Both the position numbers and the translations under genes were made by a program. Below are positions 10,483 to 21,479 of a stretch of 64,000 nt of DNA, in pieces. Origin of the DNA: Dipteris shenzhenensis (Eukaryota > Polypodiophyta > Polypodiopsida > Gleicheniales); assembly GCA_047967505.1 (NCBI GenBank), contig CM106541.1. One strand, 5' to 3'. Under the pieces are notes generated by a model. It was not told where the DNA came from. It did not search any database and saw nothing but the letters and a program-made list of their open reading frames with translations. Each line of letters starts with the position of its first letter. Positions within the stretch are counted from its first letter, which is position 1.

Positions 10483-11010
10483 TTGAGGCTTCCTCTTTGC
10501 CGGGAAGAAGAGCTCCTGGATAGTGAGTTGGCAAATGACACGGCTGTTTTTTTGGATGCCTCCCCTAGGACACTCACTTCCTTCCGAACAGCCTTGGATT
10601 TATTTTGCACGGCTGCAAGTGCACACATTAATTGGCATAAATCCAATGGTTTTTGGATTTGTGATGATGACACCCCGGATTGGGGTAATGATATTGGTTT
10701 CACTTGGGTACAGAGGGGTGCCTCCGTCAGATATTTGGGCTGCCAGGTTGGGGTGGGCATCTCTCCTTCACAACAGTTTGCTCCGGTGTTGGAGAGCATC
10801 AGAAGAAAGCTCCTTTTCTGGAGCTCAGTCAAACTTGACTTGGCATCCAGAGTGGTGGTGGTTAACCAGGTTCTTCTAGCCATAGCTTGGTTTGTATGCT
10901 CTTGTTGGTGCCACTCTAGGGATTATATCACTCAGCATAAGAGGCCGGTACGGAATTTTTTATGGAGTGGTCTAGATGGCACAACTAATGTTACAGCCAG
11001 GGTGGCTTGA
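10483..11010 (+). pseudogene. LINE A reverse transcriptase, catalytic DD region and thumb
   Basis: The frame continues RT after another stop. The catalytic box, normally F/Y-x-D-D, reads LANDTAVF, so the first Asp is Asn and the enzyme is dead at this site as well. Downstream motifs WICDDDTPDWGNDIGF, RYLGCQVGVGI and RRKLLFWSSVKLDLA are shared with copy 2 at 15.1-17.2 kb. Confidence 0.86.
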
Positions 11011-11072
11011 GAGACCTTGATTCTTCCTACAAGAGAAGGGGGTTTGAATATCATTGACCTAGATCTACAGTG

Positions 11073-11532
11073 CAGAGCTTTACTCTGCAAGGTTGTTGTG
11101 AGAGGACTTATGCCAGGACAAGAGCCTTGGAAGGACTTTTTTATCAGATGCATACAGTCTCGGAGGAGATGATTGGATACACAGTACCAGATGGGTTTTC
11201 ACCACAGCCCACCTTAGATCTCCTTCTTCCCCTCTTATGGCTGCTATACTGAAAGCATGGGCCAGCTTTAGGAGTACTCTTCACAGGATTCCCCCGTCCA
11301 CCTCAGAGCTTTACTCTGCAAGGTTGTTGTGAGAGGACTTATGCCAGGACGAGCCTTGGAAGGACTTTTTTATCAGATGCATACAGTCTCGCAGGAGATG
11401 ATTGGATACACAGTACCAGATGGGTTTTCACCACAGCCCACCTTAGATCTCCTTCTTTCCCTCTTATGGTTGCTATACTGAAAGCATGGGCCAGCTTTAG
11501 GAGTACTCTTCACAGGATTCCCCCGTCCACCT
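11073..11532 (+). repeat. 231-bp tandem duplication inside LINE A copy 1
   Basis: The segment beginning cagagctttactctgcaagg at 11073 is repeated at 11304. The copies are nearly identical: one lacks two bases in the ccaggacaagagcc stretch and a few substitutions are seen. The other A copies do not carry it, so it arose after insertion and is recent relative to the rest of the decay. Confidence 0.9.
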
Positions 11533-12718
11533 ATGAAGAGATTAAAAGGCAGCCTATCATGTGGAACGACAGTATTTTGGATCAGCATGGCAGACCACTT
11601 GGAGCTTCTCTTTACATGCAGTGGCCCAGATGGGAGAGGGGCCCTGCATCTATTGTGGGAGCATGGAAAGCCTTCAGGAGGCTTCTTGTAGACCGTCAAG
11701 CCCAGGTGGTTCATAATCTCAGAGGGAATGCAGTAAGAATTTAACAGATTGATGCAGCCTTGCCCTTGGATTAGGTGGACACAGATGACATGTCTATTAC
11801 TTGTTCCACCTGGATGGGGGCATTTTCCAGATCGGGCATTCCTTTGCAGGTGACTGCTTTACGGAACACACATGAGAATGCCCTAGTCTTTGATGTTTCT
11901 TCGGGGGGTAGGCTGTCCAAGTCCACAAATGATATATTGTTGGAGGTACCGTTTCAACCAGTCAGGGTAGTGGGCTTCATGGAGCATGGCTCTCTTTCAG
12001 AGTGGTACTTGGATCATGACCCGCTACTCATTACCCTGGGCTCATAGAGGCTCGAGCTCTATGGAGGTGTCCCAATTAAGTTTTTGCAGTGGGACCCTAG
12101 GGAGCGGGAGTGGATAGATGAAGGGCACCAAGAGAAAGGAATCCCCTTCTTTCATTACACGGTCAGTAATGCCAGGAAATTCCAGCTCAGCTGTATGGTT
12201 TGGAGGCCCACCAGAGCTACTCATTGGGAGAATTTTCAGATTTCTGTAGACTTGGAGAAATTTTTTTGGCAGAGGCTCTAGAAATCCCACCGGAATAGAA
12301 AATTCACTCTCTTCTTTTGGCTTTCTATTCATGGTGGGATAGCAGTGAATCATTGGAGATCTAGGTTTGGGGCCGACCCTACTTGCCCTCGTTGCCTTTC
12401 TGCTTCGAAGACAGTACAGCACTACCTTTGGGATTGCAGACAGGCGAGAATCATATGGAAGGGGATTGCAAGACTTTTCAGCACTTTTGTTCGCCTCCTC
12501 TTCTATATGACTTGGGGATCAGTGGCTTGGCTCACTCTTTCAGGGCCCCAGGTTTTCTTCGAGAGACATGACTCGTCTTGGGCTCTACACATCCGACGAC
12601 ACTTTGTGGAGTCGTGCTCTTTAGAGGATGTTCCGGCCACTTTCTTCAGAGCTGCTCATTCCTCGGTTGACTCTCTATGGGAGGTTTTAGCTAGCATTGC
12701 AGCATGGCACATTTGGAG
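11533..12718 (+). pseudogene. LINE A C-terminal region with RT zinc-binding domain
   Basis: The region downstream of RT contains GRPLGASLYMQWPRWERGP, DTDDMSITCSTWMGAF, SGGRLSKSTND and then the zinc-binding motif FGADPTCPRCLSASKTVQHYLWDC (Cys-x2-Cys...His...Cys), typical of plant LINE ORF2 C-termini. Stops at about 11742, 11773, 12045 and 12282 break it. Copies at 15.2-16.5 kb and 50.1-51.5 kb encode the same region. Confidence 0.85.
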
Positions 12719-12734
12719 AGGCGCCACTTGATAT

Positions 12735-13040
12735 GTCCTCTATGCCGAGACCCACTCCGTGTCACTTGTTTACTGCACAGAATGTATGGGCTGCTCTTCT
12801 TCGTCTTCATAACCGGAGATCGCCAGATCATGAGGACTACGCATTGAGCAATTTACGCATGGGCAGAGTCTTGACCCCGGTTCTAGCACAACTATTCAAT
12901 CATGCCGTATGCCATGGCTTCCCGCCTACCTGGAGCACTACCACCATAGTACCAGTACACAAGGATGGTGATATCATGGACACTAGGAACTACCACACTC
13001 TTATGATTTGCCACACTTGTAGATCCAACCTTGTCTTTCG
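12735..13040 (+). pseudogene. Fragment of another LINE-type reverse transcriptase
   Basis: A 122-codon frame starts in LINE A and passes into a different RT: LHNRRSPDHEDYALSNL, VLTPVLAQLFNHAVCHGFPP, WSTTTIVPVHKDGDIMDTRNY. These are the template-grip and fingers motifs of non-LTR RTs, but the sequence is unlike families A, B or C. It stops being RT-like at about 13040. Confidence 0.75.
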
Positions 13041-13741
13041 AAGAGGACGGCACCACTCTAGATGATAAAGGAAAGGGACTGCAGGCTTATCTAGTTGTGA
13101 ATGGAGGCAATATCACCAGAAATTGGGCAGGGTGACATGTCATGCAGATCGCTACATTGGCATTAGAAAGTCCCAAGAGAGTTGGGAAAATAGGATATCT
13201 TTGTTAGAATTCATTCATCTACCAGACATCTTGCTAATTCAAATATGTTTCCATGTTTTTTAATCTCTCCATTTTCAGTTTCGGAAGTCATCAGTGTGTC
13301 TTGGTTCCATCTCGTATGATTGTTTGTTGCTATGATTTTTGGAAGTCATCAGTGTGTGTTGATCTATCTCCTACGATTGTTTGCTGCAATGATTTTAACT
13401 AGTGTCCTCGGTGCGAATGCAGTGTTTAAATAGATGATTGTTTCCAAAACCAGAGTTTTTTTTTATGGTTATGATATTTCATTCGTCCCAACACATTGTC
13501 TCAATATACTTTAAAATGATTTTACTCTAGGATAATTTTTACCTTAATGTACTACAAAATAATTGTGGCATTTCTGCATGAATGGTGAAGAGGCTCTGCA
13601 CGTATCTCACATGCTTTAAAACGGAAAAACTCTTTACGTTATCGCAGGTTTGGGTTGTGCTTGTTTCAGACCTTGCACTGATGCGTTATCTCTGTTGCAT
13701 AAGTATATTCTGTACTTCACCTGAAGTGGTTTTCTGTTCAG
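13041..13741 (+). other. NRPE1: Intron sequence upstream of the GWG-repeat exon
   Basis: AT-rich non-coding sequence ending in ggttttctgttcag at 13728-13741, a good plant 3' splice site. A CTGAT near 13677 could be the branch point. A 58-bp segment starting ggaagtcatcag is duplicated at 13283 and 13341. I see no upstream exon here, so the preceding exon lies further 5', probably beyond the window. Confidence 0.6.
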
Positions 13742-14775
13742 GTCTCTAGAGAGGCAGTTTCTGATCTTCAAAGGGGCTCTGACATGCACGAGTTCTTGAA
13801 CTGTTTGGGAAGCAAGGTTTTCAACGATATTACATATGGAATATCAGATACAGCATCGGCGGATAGACATCCACTTGGTTGTGCAAGTGACATTACTGAT
13901 GAGGTTCAAAGGGAAGAAGTGCATCAGAATGGATGGGGCTCTGTGTCTGATGATGTTCAAATGGGAGAAGCACATCAGAGTGGATGGGGCTCTGTCTCTG
14001 ATGATGTTCAAATGGGAGAAGGGCATCAAAGTGTATCTAATGAAGTTCAAAGGGAAGAAGTGCATCATAGTGGATGGGGCTCTGTCTCTAATGATCTTCA
14101 AAGGGAAGAAGTGCATCAGAGTGGATGGGGCTCTGTCTCTGATGATGTGCAAAGGGAAGAAGCGCATCAGAGTGGATGGGGCCCTATCTCTGATGATTTT
14201 CAAAGGGGAGAAGCGCATCATAGTGTGTCTGATGATATTCAAAGGGAAGAAGTGCATCAGAGTGGATGGCGCTTTGTCTCTGATGATGTTCAAAGGGAAG
14301 AAGCGCATTTGAGTGGATGGGGCTCTGTCTCTGAGAATGTTGAAAGGGAAGAAGGGCGTCAAAGTGGAAGGGGCTCTGTCTCTGATGACATTCAAAAAGA
14401 AGAAGCACAGCAGAGCGGATGGGGCTATGTCTCTGATGATGTTCAAAGAGAAGAAGAAGATCGGAGTGGATGGGGCTGTGTCTCTGATGATGTTCAAAGG
14501 GAAGAATTGTGTCAGAGTGGATGGGGCTCTGTCTCTAATGATGTTGGGGGTAAAACTGAGGAAACCCAAAATAGGAGAATCGGAGGGGATGGTATATGTC
14601 AAGTCATCAAGGAACGCTCATCCTACAGCATTGGACCAGGTGAGTATAGAGGGGGATCTCAAAACAGAAAAGGACATCAGAGGGGAGGGAAACCTTCTCC
14701 TGATCATGGAGACGATAAATTTCATGAAGTGAAACGGTTGGCTGATTCAATGAGACGAATTCTTCGACATAATGG
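13742..14775 (+). CDS. NRPE1: NRPE1 (RNA polymerase V largest subunit), GWG-repeat exon
   Basis: NRPE1 is the largest subunit of plant RNA polymerase V, which makes scaffold transcripts for RNA-directed DNA methylation in the nucleus. This exon encodes its C-terminal Argonaute-binding platform. The reading is open from the acceptor at 13741 (VSREAVSDLQRGSDMHEF). It contains 13 tandem 17-residue units of the type SGWGSVSDDVQREEVHQ, then a basic linker ending VKRLADSMRRILRHN. A GG|GTAAGA donor follows 14775 and leaves phase 2, which exactly matches the next exon at 37513. An earlier CAG|GTGAGT at 14639 looks strong but gives the wrong phase. GW/WG repeats followed by a DeCL domain are the diagnostic NRPE1 arrangement; SPT5L also has GW repeats but no DeCL. 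The RPB1-like catalytic exons are upstream. Confidence 0.82.
13928..14551 (+). repeat. NRPE1: 13-unit, 51-bp coding repeat (GW/WG Argonaute-hook platform)
   Basis: Eleven units have 17 residues (the last cut short) and two (units 3 and 7) have 13 because the same 12 bases, ggatggggctct, are missing. GWG is intact in units 1, 2, 4, 5, 6, 9, 11, 12 and 13. Unit 8 has GWR and unit 10 has GRG, giving ten GW dipeptides in total. Flanking residues are acidic (SDDVQREE), as in known Argonaute hooks, where Trp enters pockets of the PIWI domain. The unit length is a multiple of three, so antisense and other frames also stay open; these are shadows. Confidence 0.92.
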
Positions 14776-15189
14776 GTAAGAAACACCTCTGGGAACTGCT
14801 CATAAACATGGTGATCAATCATTATATTATGTCTTCTAATCGAAGCTTACTCTGTTAATATTAAATACCTAGTCCGTGGCATTTCTCTGCATTCTTGCTC
14901 TCTACTGAATCTAACGTGTTTTCTTTCCTCTTATCTGTGGGGACAAAGGCCTCACATCCTGAGCTGCATTCAGAAGTATCTATCATTCTCCTTGCAAACT
15001 TCACCTTAATGCAAACTTCTCTTAAGGTGCTTCTTTGTTCGTGCTTCTCATGGCTTTTTTTTTTTTTTCAAAAAAGAGACTTCTATTAAGTAAGAAAGAA
15101 ACCCGCTAGAGCAAGCTCTGTGCGGAAATACACCATGCTAAGCATGTAATAAAAACACCTCAAAGGAATGAGGTAGAAAGAAACCAAGG

Positions 15190-15786
15190 CTAAGGCTGAA
15201 AATGCCATCTCAACCCTGTAGAAGTCTCAGCAAAGAAGGGAGAGTCTCTCCAATCTCTGAGAAAAGTAACTCTCCTGGAGGAGGCTGCTCGAGATGATCC
15301 TTGCATGGTCGCCCAAATGGCCATCAGAGTGTGTATCGTATCTGTCCAAGTACTGGCCAAGATCTGAGAAGGGTGAACCTGAGAACCCTCCAAAGCCTCA
15401 GTGCACCTGGCTCTCCAAATGTGCCATGCTGCAATGCTAGCTAGGATCTCCCATGGAGAGACGACCGAGGAGTGAGCAGCCCTGAAAAGAGTGGCCGGAA
15501 CATCCTTTAGAGAGCACGACTCCACAAGGTGTCGTCGGATGTGAAGAGCCCAAGAGGAGTCAAGTCTCTCAAAAAATACCTGGGGCCCTGAAAGAGTAAG
15601 CCAAGCCAATGATCCCCAGGTCATATAGAAAGGTAGGCGAACAAAAGTGCTGAAAAGTCTTGCAATCCCCTTCCATATGATTCTCGCCTGTCTGCAATCC
15701 CATAGGCAGTGCTGTATTGTCTCCAAAGCAGAAAGGTGGCGAGGGCAAGAAGGGTCAGCTCCGAACTTGGATCTCCAATGGTTCAC
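15190..15786 (-). pseudogene. LINE A copy 2, zinc-binding C-terminus
   Basis: A 198-codon frame with the Cys/His cluster FGADPSCPRHLSALETIQHCLWDC, in which one Cys of the first pair is His. It continues with RQARIIWKG, AAWHIWRARCTEALEG and the family C-terminus RDWRDSPFFAETSTGLRWHF. It gives the intact version of the end that copy 1 lost. A stop at about 15787 separates it from the RT frame. Confidence 0.85.
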
Positions 15787-15961
15787 TGCTATCCCACCAT
15801 GAATAAAAAGCCAAAAGAAGAGAGTGATTTTTCTATTCCGGTGGAATTTCCAGAGCCTCTGCCAAAAAATTCTCTACAAGTCAGCAGAAATCTGAAAGTT
15901 CTCCCAATGAGGAGCTCTAGTAGGCTTCCAACCGCTAGAGCTGAGCTGGAATTTCCTGGCA

Positions 15962-17249
15962 TTACTGACCGTGTAACGAAAGAAGGGGATGCCCTTCATC
16001 TATCCATTCCCATTTCCCAGGGTCCCACTGCAAAAACTTAATTGGGACACCTCCATAGAGCCACAGCCTCCATGAGCCAAGGGCGAGGAGAAGCGGGTCA
16101 GGATCCAAGTACCACTGTGAAAGAGAGCCATGCTCCATGAAGCCCACTATCCTGACAGGCTGAAACAGTACCTCCAACAAGATATCGTCTGTGGATCTGG
16201 ACAGCCTGCCCCCCGAAGAAACATCAAATACTAAGGCATCCTCATGTGGGTCAAGAAAAGCAATCACCTGTAAAGGAACTCCCAATCTGGAAAATGCCCC
16301 CATCCAGGTGGAGCAAGTAATAGGCATGTCATTTGTGTCCACCCAATCCAAGGGCAAGGCTGCATCAATCTGTTGGAGTCTCCCTGCACTCCCTCTGAGA
16401 TTAAGAACCATCTGGGCCTGTTGGTCTGCAGGAAGCTTCCTGAAGGCTTTCCATGCTCCCACTGTAGATGCAGGGCCCCTCTCCCATCTTGGCCACTGCA
16501 TGTAAGGAGAAGCTCCAAGTGGTCTGCCAAGCTCATCCAAAATCATGTCATTCCACATGATAGGCTGCCTTTCAATGTCTTCACGGGTGGATGGGGGAAT
16601 CCTGCAAAGAGTACTCTTGAAGCTGGCCCATGCTTTCAGGATAGCAACCATAAGAGGGGAAGAGGGAGACCTGAGGTGGGTTGTGGTGAAAACCCATCTA
16701 GTACTGTGTGTCCAATCCTCTCCTGAAGTGGGCCTGCGAGACTGTATGCATCTGATAAAAAAATCCTTCCAAGGCTCTTGTCCTGGCATAAGCCCTCTCA
16801 CAACGAATTTGCAGAGTAAAGCTTTGCACTGTAGATCTGGGTCGATGATATTCAAACCCCCTTCTCTTGTAGGAAGAATCAAGGTCTCCCAAGCCACCCT
16901 GGCTGTAACATCAGTTGTGCCATCTAGACCACTCCATAAAAAGTTTCGTACAGGCCTCTTAAGCTGAGTGATACAATCCCTAGAGTAGCACCAACAAGAG
17001 CATACAAACCATGCTGTGGCTAGAAGAACCTGGTTAACCACCACCACCCTGGAGGCCAAGTCAAGTTTGGCTGAGCTCCAGAAAAGGAGCTTTCTTCTGA
17101 TGCTTTCCAACACCGGAGCAAATTGTTGTGAGGGAGAGATGCCCACCCCAACCTTGCAGCCCAAATATCTGACGAAGAAGCCCCTCTGTACCCAAGTGAA
17201 GCCAATATCATTACCCCAATCCGGGGTGTCATCCTCGCAAATCCAAAAA
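15962..17249 (-). pseudogene. LINE A copy 2, RT thumb and connector region
   Basis: About 429 codons are open, from WICEDDTPDWGNDIGF to the region before the zinc cluster. It includes RYLGCKVGVGI, RRKLLFWSSAKLDLASRV, NFLWSGLDGTTDVTARV, LMPGQEPWKDFF and GRPLGASPYMQWPRWERGP. The catalytic RT core is absent. The long open frame makes this one of the younger A copies in the window. Confidence 0.88.
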
Positions 17250-17615
17250 TCACACAACGGGGGTTTTATTTACATCAGCCAAAAAAATACAATAGCTCTG
17301 TGAGCCAGGCACCTCCGATTGAAACTATCCCTCTCTGAGGTCTTTCTATCTTCTTTTTTGCTACTTTTTTTATTATTGATGTCTCTGCAGGCTGAATGCA
17401 TCCGTGATTTGTTTCACAGGTCCTGCATATCAAGCCCAATTGACTTCACTCCTTTGTCCCACATTGCTTGCTTACTCTCTAAATTTTCTAGCACACTAGC
17501 AGCAAGTTGTGCCTCGAACGTGTCCTTTGACTCCACTCCAACAACCTGCATGCTCTCAGAGTTACCTTTGTGTCTTGTTGCATCCTCTGCATGATGGCCA
17601 CAACTTTGAGAAAGA
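17250..17615 (+). other. Intron spacer
   Basis: No coding or repeat signal is recognised between the 5' end of LINE A copy 2 and the next LINE remnant. Confidence 0.4.
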
Positions 17616-18610
17616 AAGAAAGAAAGAAAGTTTATTAAAGGTTACCAGATCCTCTGTGTTGTTGGGCAACCCCAAAGATAGTGAGGGTCTGTCTCTAACA
17701 CTCCGTCTGTGCTCCAGCCAAGAGCTGATGGGCAAGCCTCCATTGCGACCATCCTGAAGAAATAAGAGATTTTTTGTGGTCTACGGGTGGTCTTGAGACG
17801 CAACCAAAGCGAGAAATGACCTCCTTGGAACCTCCTCCTCTACCCAATGCCGTGCCCTTGAGGGAGTCCATGTTGCTGCCTTTATAGGAAGACGTTAGCC
17901 AATGCGGGTGTTGTAAGAAAAGAAGGGTACCTCCTCAACCTTGTCCGATGCGCAACCCGGAAAGGCCAGAACCATTCGCTCGGGTCTCACTAAATCTCTT
18001 GAAGAGGATGGACATCCCAAAGCCAGAGGCACCGCTGTGCCTTCTTCTGTCATGTCAGGACTATGCTGGAGTCCATGATCTACCCAACTGGCCCACAACC
18101 CTAACCCTTTGCCAGTCTATCATGCCTAGAGCCTCATCATCCTGGAGGTTGTCCACCGTCTCTGCTTGGAGGAGGCACTGAGTAGGGGCCGATGGTCAAC
18201 CCTCCATGCGTGACCATCTAGAAGAAATAAGAGATCTTTAGTGGTCTACGGTTGGTCCAGAGACGCAACGAAAAGCGATAAATGACCACCCTTGAACCTT
18301 TTGCTTTACCCAATGCCGCACCCTCGATAAAGCCATTTTGTTGCCTCCAATGGGAGACGTCGGCCAATGCCGGTGGTGCAAGAAGAGAAGGGTATACTCT
18401 CATCCTTGTCCGTTGCGCAACTCAGGCAGGCCAAGACCACTCACTCAGGTCCCATTGAATCTCCTGAAGAGGCCGACCCTCCCAAAAGTGCCACTGTGCC
18501 TCCTGTCGTGTCAAGTTTGGGATCAATAGTTGATGATCTGCCCAAATGGCCCACCACCTTGACCCTCTGCTAGTCTATCAAGCCTAGAGCCTAGAGGTTG
18601 TTTGCTTTCT
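17616..18610 (-). repeat. Tandemly duplicated LINE B 3' end
   Basis: Two diverged copies of about 0.4 kb (roughly 17765-18170 and 18229-18603, period about 464 bp) share runs such as ttgcgcaac, gccacaaccct/gcccaccacct and tctatca. On the minus strand both contain a motif like EVPFFSYNTRIG, matching the LINE B C-terminus at about 42780 (MPFFSYSTRIG). The 17616-17640 edge is (GAAA)n followed by a minus-strand AATAAA, probably the 3' end. Confidence 0.6.
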
Positions 18611-19240
18611 CCGCCTAGACGAGGCTCCCCGATGCCACTCCGTAGTATCTACGGTGGAAGGAGCCAAGGGACTACCATAGAAACTAGATCATGAGAGGTA
18701 TCCGTGTCCTCGAGAATAGTCCATACCAATGATGCGAAGCCGAGACGTTGTGCATTGCCTCCCACCATGAGGACGTGGTCTTAGTATTATAGCTAACATA
18801 GCACTAGCTCACTGCCTAAGGAATCTTAGAAACAAGGGGTCAACACTGAGGGTAGGGGACTATAAGACCAATCGATGTCTTGCTCTAAATGTTTAGAAAA
18901 AACACTTGCAAGCCATGCCTTGCAAAAATGCACACGCTTTTCGATGGTCATCTGAGAACCCATCCTCTTGCTCCCATATGGTGCACAAGGTATAGATGAT
19001 ATCCTTCCAAAGACAATGGTAGTGGCTGTTGGACATACCTACTGGCCTCCCATCATCAACCTATAATGGGCGACCCAGATGGTCTAACTAGTGATACTAG
19101 ATACCACCATCTCCTAAACATTGTCCTCGAGTGAGGGTATAAGCCATGAGCAGGAAGGAGGAGTTGCTTCTGCATCTCACAAAAAAGGCCCCGTGATTCT
19201 TGTTGGTGTAGTATAATTCACACCACATAAATCTTCAAGG
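18611..19240 (-). mobile_element. Decayed LINE 3' region
   Basis: Short minus-strand stretches such as WKDIIYTLCTIWEQEDGF resemble the tryptophan-rich region after the zinc cluster in plant LINE ORF2. Many stops prevent a longer reading. The boundary with the next element is uncertain. Confidence 0.4.
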
Positions 19241-19689
19241 AGTGGTTATGCATTTATATTAAAAATGGCTGAGAATTAAGATCAAAACCTAGGAGATGCT
19301 TTTGGAATTTTGATCCAAGAGGATAAATTTGATGTGCCAATAATTTCCTATGGATTTTTATGTAAAGAATTTTGTCGATTGCAAAGGCCTATGGGATTTT
19401 ATTACAAGTGAATATGCTCGTCCTCCAGAAGATGCACTCATTGCTCCTGGTACACCTTGATAAGAATGTAACGCCTGTGAGAGACAACAAGCTCAAGTGA
19501 GGCCGGCTACACCGTCGGTCCTACTCAAGATTAGAGGAGTTGGGATGCCAAAGATGCCTAGGCTTTGTCTCTAATTGCCTTCCATCATAGGCTCATGTGA
19601 GGGTAATTGCACTTGCTGCCCCTACTTAGGATTAGGAGATGGGATGCCAAAGATGCCTCATTGTCTTGTCCCTTAAGGGGTTTTATCAT

Positions 19690-20309
19690 ATCTCATATCT
19701 GTTCCTCTAGGACTCCCAAGCAAGCTTGGTATACCTTGGAGAATATGTATTAGGCCAGGATGACGCCAAGATCTCTTTCTTGAAAAGACAACTTGACAAT
19801 GCCAAGATGCTGAAGGCTGACTCTATGTCGGATCATTTGACTAAGATTCAGGATCTTAGAGTACAACAGTTGAAGATTGATCAAGTTATGCCTGATAGTC
19901 AGCTTGTCTACAACTATGAATTGTTTGCTAGAGTCTTATCTGTCTTTTCATACTTACTTGAATTTGTTTATGAGGGATGATACAGTACCACGTACGTTTT
20001 AGGAACAAGAGGGGCTATTATTGTAGGAAAAACATACAAGAAAAAATATATCTGTTGATGAGCATGGTGGGGATCATACCTTGCTGGCTAAAGGTAGAGA
20101 CAAGGTGGCTCTTGGTCCAGGACTGTTTCAGCTCAGCCATCAAGGAGAAATTCAGAAATGCAGGTCATCCAAAAAAGAAGGATAAATGCTATTTTTACAA
20201 GAAGCTTGGACACCACATCAATGAATGCAAGAAGAGGCTGGAGAAATGTCTGAGGGGAGATCTGATCAATGCCGGTGGTGTTACCGGAGGCCTAAGGCCA
20301 CTAGTGTGA
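19690..20309 (+). pseudogene. Ty1/copia gag fragment
   Basis: The frame at 19726-19980 carries the copia gag (UBN2-type) signature: FLKRQLDNAKMLKADSMSDHLTKIQDLRVQ and KIDQVMPDSQLV. The second frame, ending at 20309, contains a zinc-knuckle remnant CYFYKKLGHHINEC in which the second Cys is Tyr. A frameshift near 19975 separates the two. No protease, integrase or RT of this element follows. Confidence 0.78.
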
Positions 20310-21200
20310 GATGCAAGTAGTGCCTGTCACAACGGATGTTGAGGAAAAACTACAAATGTCTACTTCGTAACGCTAGTGCAATCGATCAATGGTGCAGACT
20401 TAGCGCAGAATGTGTACGAACTTAGCGCGGAACATATACGAGTGGACAGCACCCCTAATGAAAGCATGAAAGGGAAACACACACTCACCAGAGCCAGCCC
20501 TCAACATGGACAAGGCTGAAGTCAAGCCACATAACACACGGTCCTTTGTACCAGGTAAAGGAAGATGAAGGGAGCATAGCATCTAAGATGAAAGTGACCA
20601 ATAGTAGATACACCAAATAAGGGTACACTAGAGTGCGTGACTCCAAATAAGGTTATTGTAGCCCTCGTTAGGCGCAGAGTTATGACCAAGAGACGTCACA
20701 GGACCACATCTGTGAGCGGCCGACAACACTCTATTGCCACATTCATGCCTCCATTGCCTCATCCACCCTGATGTCTTGATGATGATGATGATCATCATCA
20801 TCATCATCATGATCATGTTTAGATTGATATGTCGTCGATCACTAACATGACTATGTTGTACTTAGTACTTAGTACTACCATTTTGCATTTTTTGCATTCT
20901 GCATTGGTGTGGATGCCCGTTTAGTAGCTCCACCCTCAGAGCTCGTTTAGTAGCTCCACCCATCGGTCTTTTGAAGACTTTAATAAACACACACTCTCTC
21001 TCTATTTCTCTCTCTCTCTCCACTTACAATCTTGGATCGAATGCCAAATGCATCTTTGCTGGAGTGCCCCATTCCCCTCTCCTTACCTCCTCTTCACCTT
21101 GACCATCATCTGATCTTCCTGATTCGCCTTCCCTGCTTCCTATTGGTTGTCTTCTTGTCTCCTTAGCCATTCCGTCACTTCGTCCTGATGTTGCCACTTA
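20238..21200 (+). repeat. Dispersed repeat, copy 1
   Basis: The sequence from gtctgaggggagatctgatc onward recurs at 30050-30790. Shared blocks include ggaggcctaaggccac, cttcctattggttgtcttcttgtctcc and the CT-rich block near 21000. It follows the copia gag remnant directly, so it may be element-derived 3' sequence. No coding function is recognised. Confidence 0.65.
20778..20812. repeat. Palindromic ATG/CAT trinucleotide tract
   Basis: A (GAT)n run switches at its centre to (CAT)n, giving a perfect self-complementary microsatellite of about 35 bp that could form a hairpin. Confidence 0.85.
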
Positions 21201-21479
21201 TCAACCTTCTTTGAAAATTGAGTCGGTGACTTGAGTACTCCATGTGCACTCTCTGTCTGTTCCATGTGCATCTAAGCCTAGTGGGTGGTGAGCTGGCCAT
21301 GTGCACCACCTGTGCTCCCTTGACTCTTGTAGTTCAGTGCGCGAGTACTTTTACTCTGACCAAGGTCGGCTCATCCTTGACCAAGGTCGGTCCACCCTCG
21401 TCATGCCCTTACACGTACTGCTCTAGTCATGTACTGCTCATGTATCGCTCTAGTATGTAGTCACGTCTTGCTCCCTCCA
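21201..21479 (+). other. Spacer with no recognised feature
   Basis: Sequence with scattered GACCAAGGT words that grades into the following minisatellite; no gene is seen. Confidence 0.4.

Larger units (their letters stand above)
9440..12718 (+). mobile_element. LINE family A, copy 1 (both ends truncated, decayed)
   Basis: A non-LTR retrotransposon remnant running from the endonuclease-RT linker through RT to the C-terminal zinc-binding domain. It lacks the endonuclease and the 3' tail found in the other A copies. Its 5' side abuts the gypsy LTR. At about 12718, inside the motif AAWHIWR, it switches abruptly to a different LINE fragment. At least five stops or frameshifts and a 231-bp tandem duplication interrupt it. 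Confidence 0.9.
15055..17249 (-). mobile_element. LINE family A, copy 2 (5'-truncated, with poly-A tail)
   Basis: On the minus strand this copy starts abruptly inside RT at 17249 (phrase DFWICEDDTPDWGND) and ends with GAAGTCTCTTTTTTG and a poly-A (T run 15055-15068). The same 3' end is found in the copy at 50120-51643. 5' truncation is normal for target-primed reverse transcription. I found no clear target-site duplication. It lies antisense within the first large NRPE1 intron. Confidence 0.92.

Noticed and set aside
13844-14602. A 252-codon open frame antisense to the GWG repeats and further open frames in the third register
   Set aside because: The 51-bp unit is a multiple of three, so any register lacking a stop in one unit stays open across the array. 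The sense frame has splice sites and the DeCL continuation.
14637-14645. Strong CAG|GTGAGT donor inside the repeat exon
   Set aside because: It would leave phase 1, which puts the 37513 exon out of the DeCL frame. The GG|GTAAGA donor at 14776 gives the right phase. Alternative use in minor transcripts remains possible.
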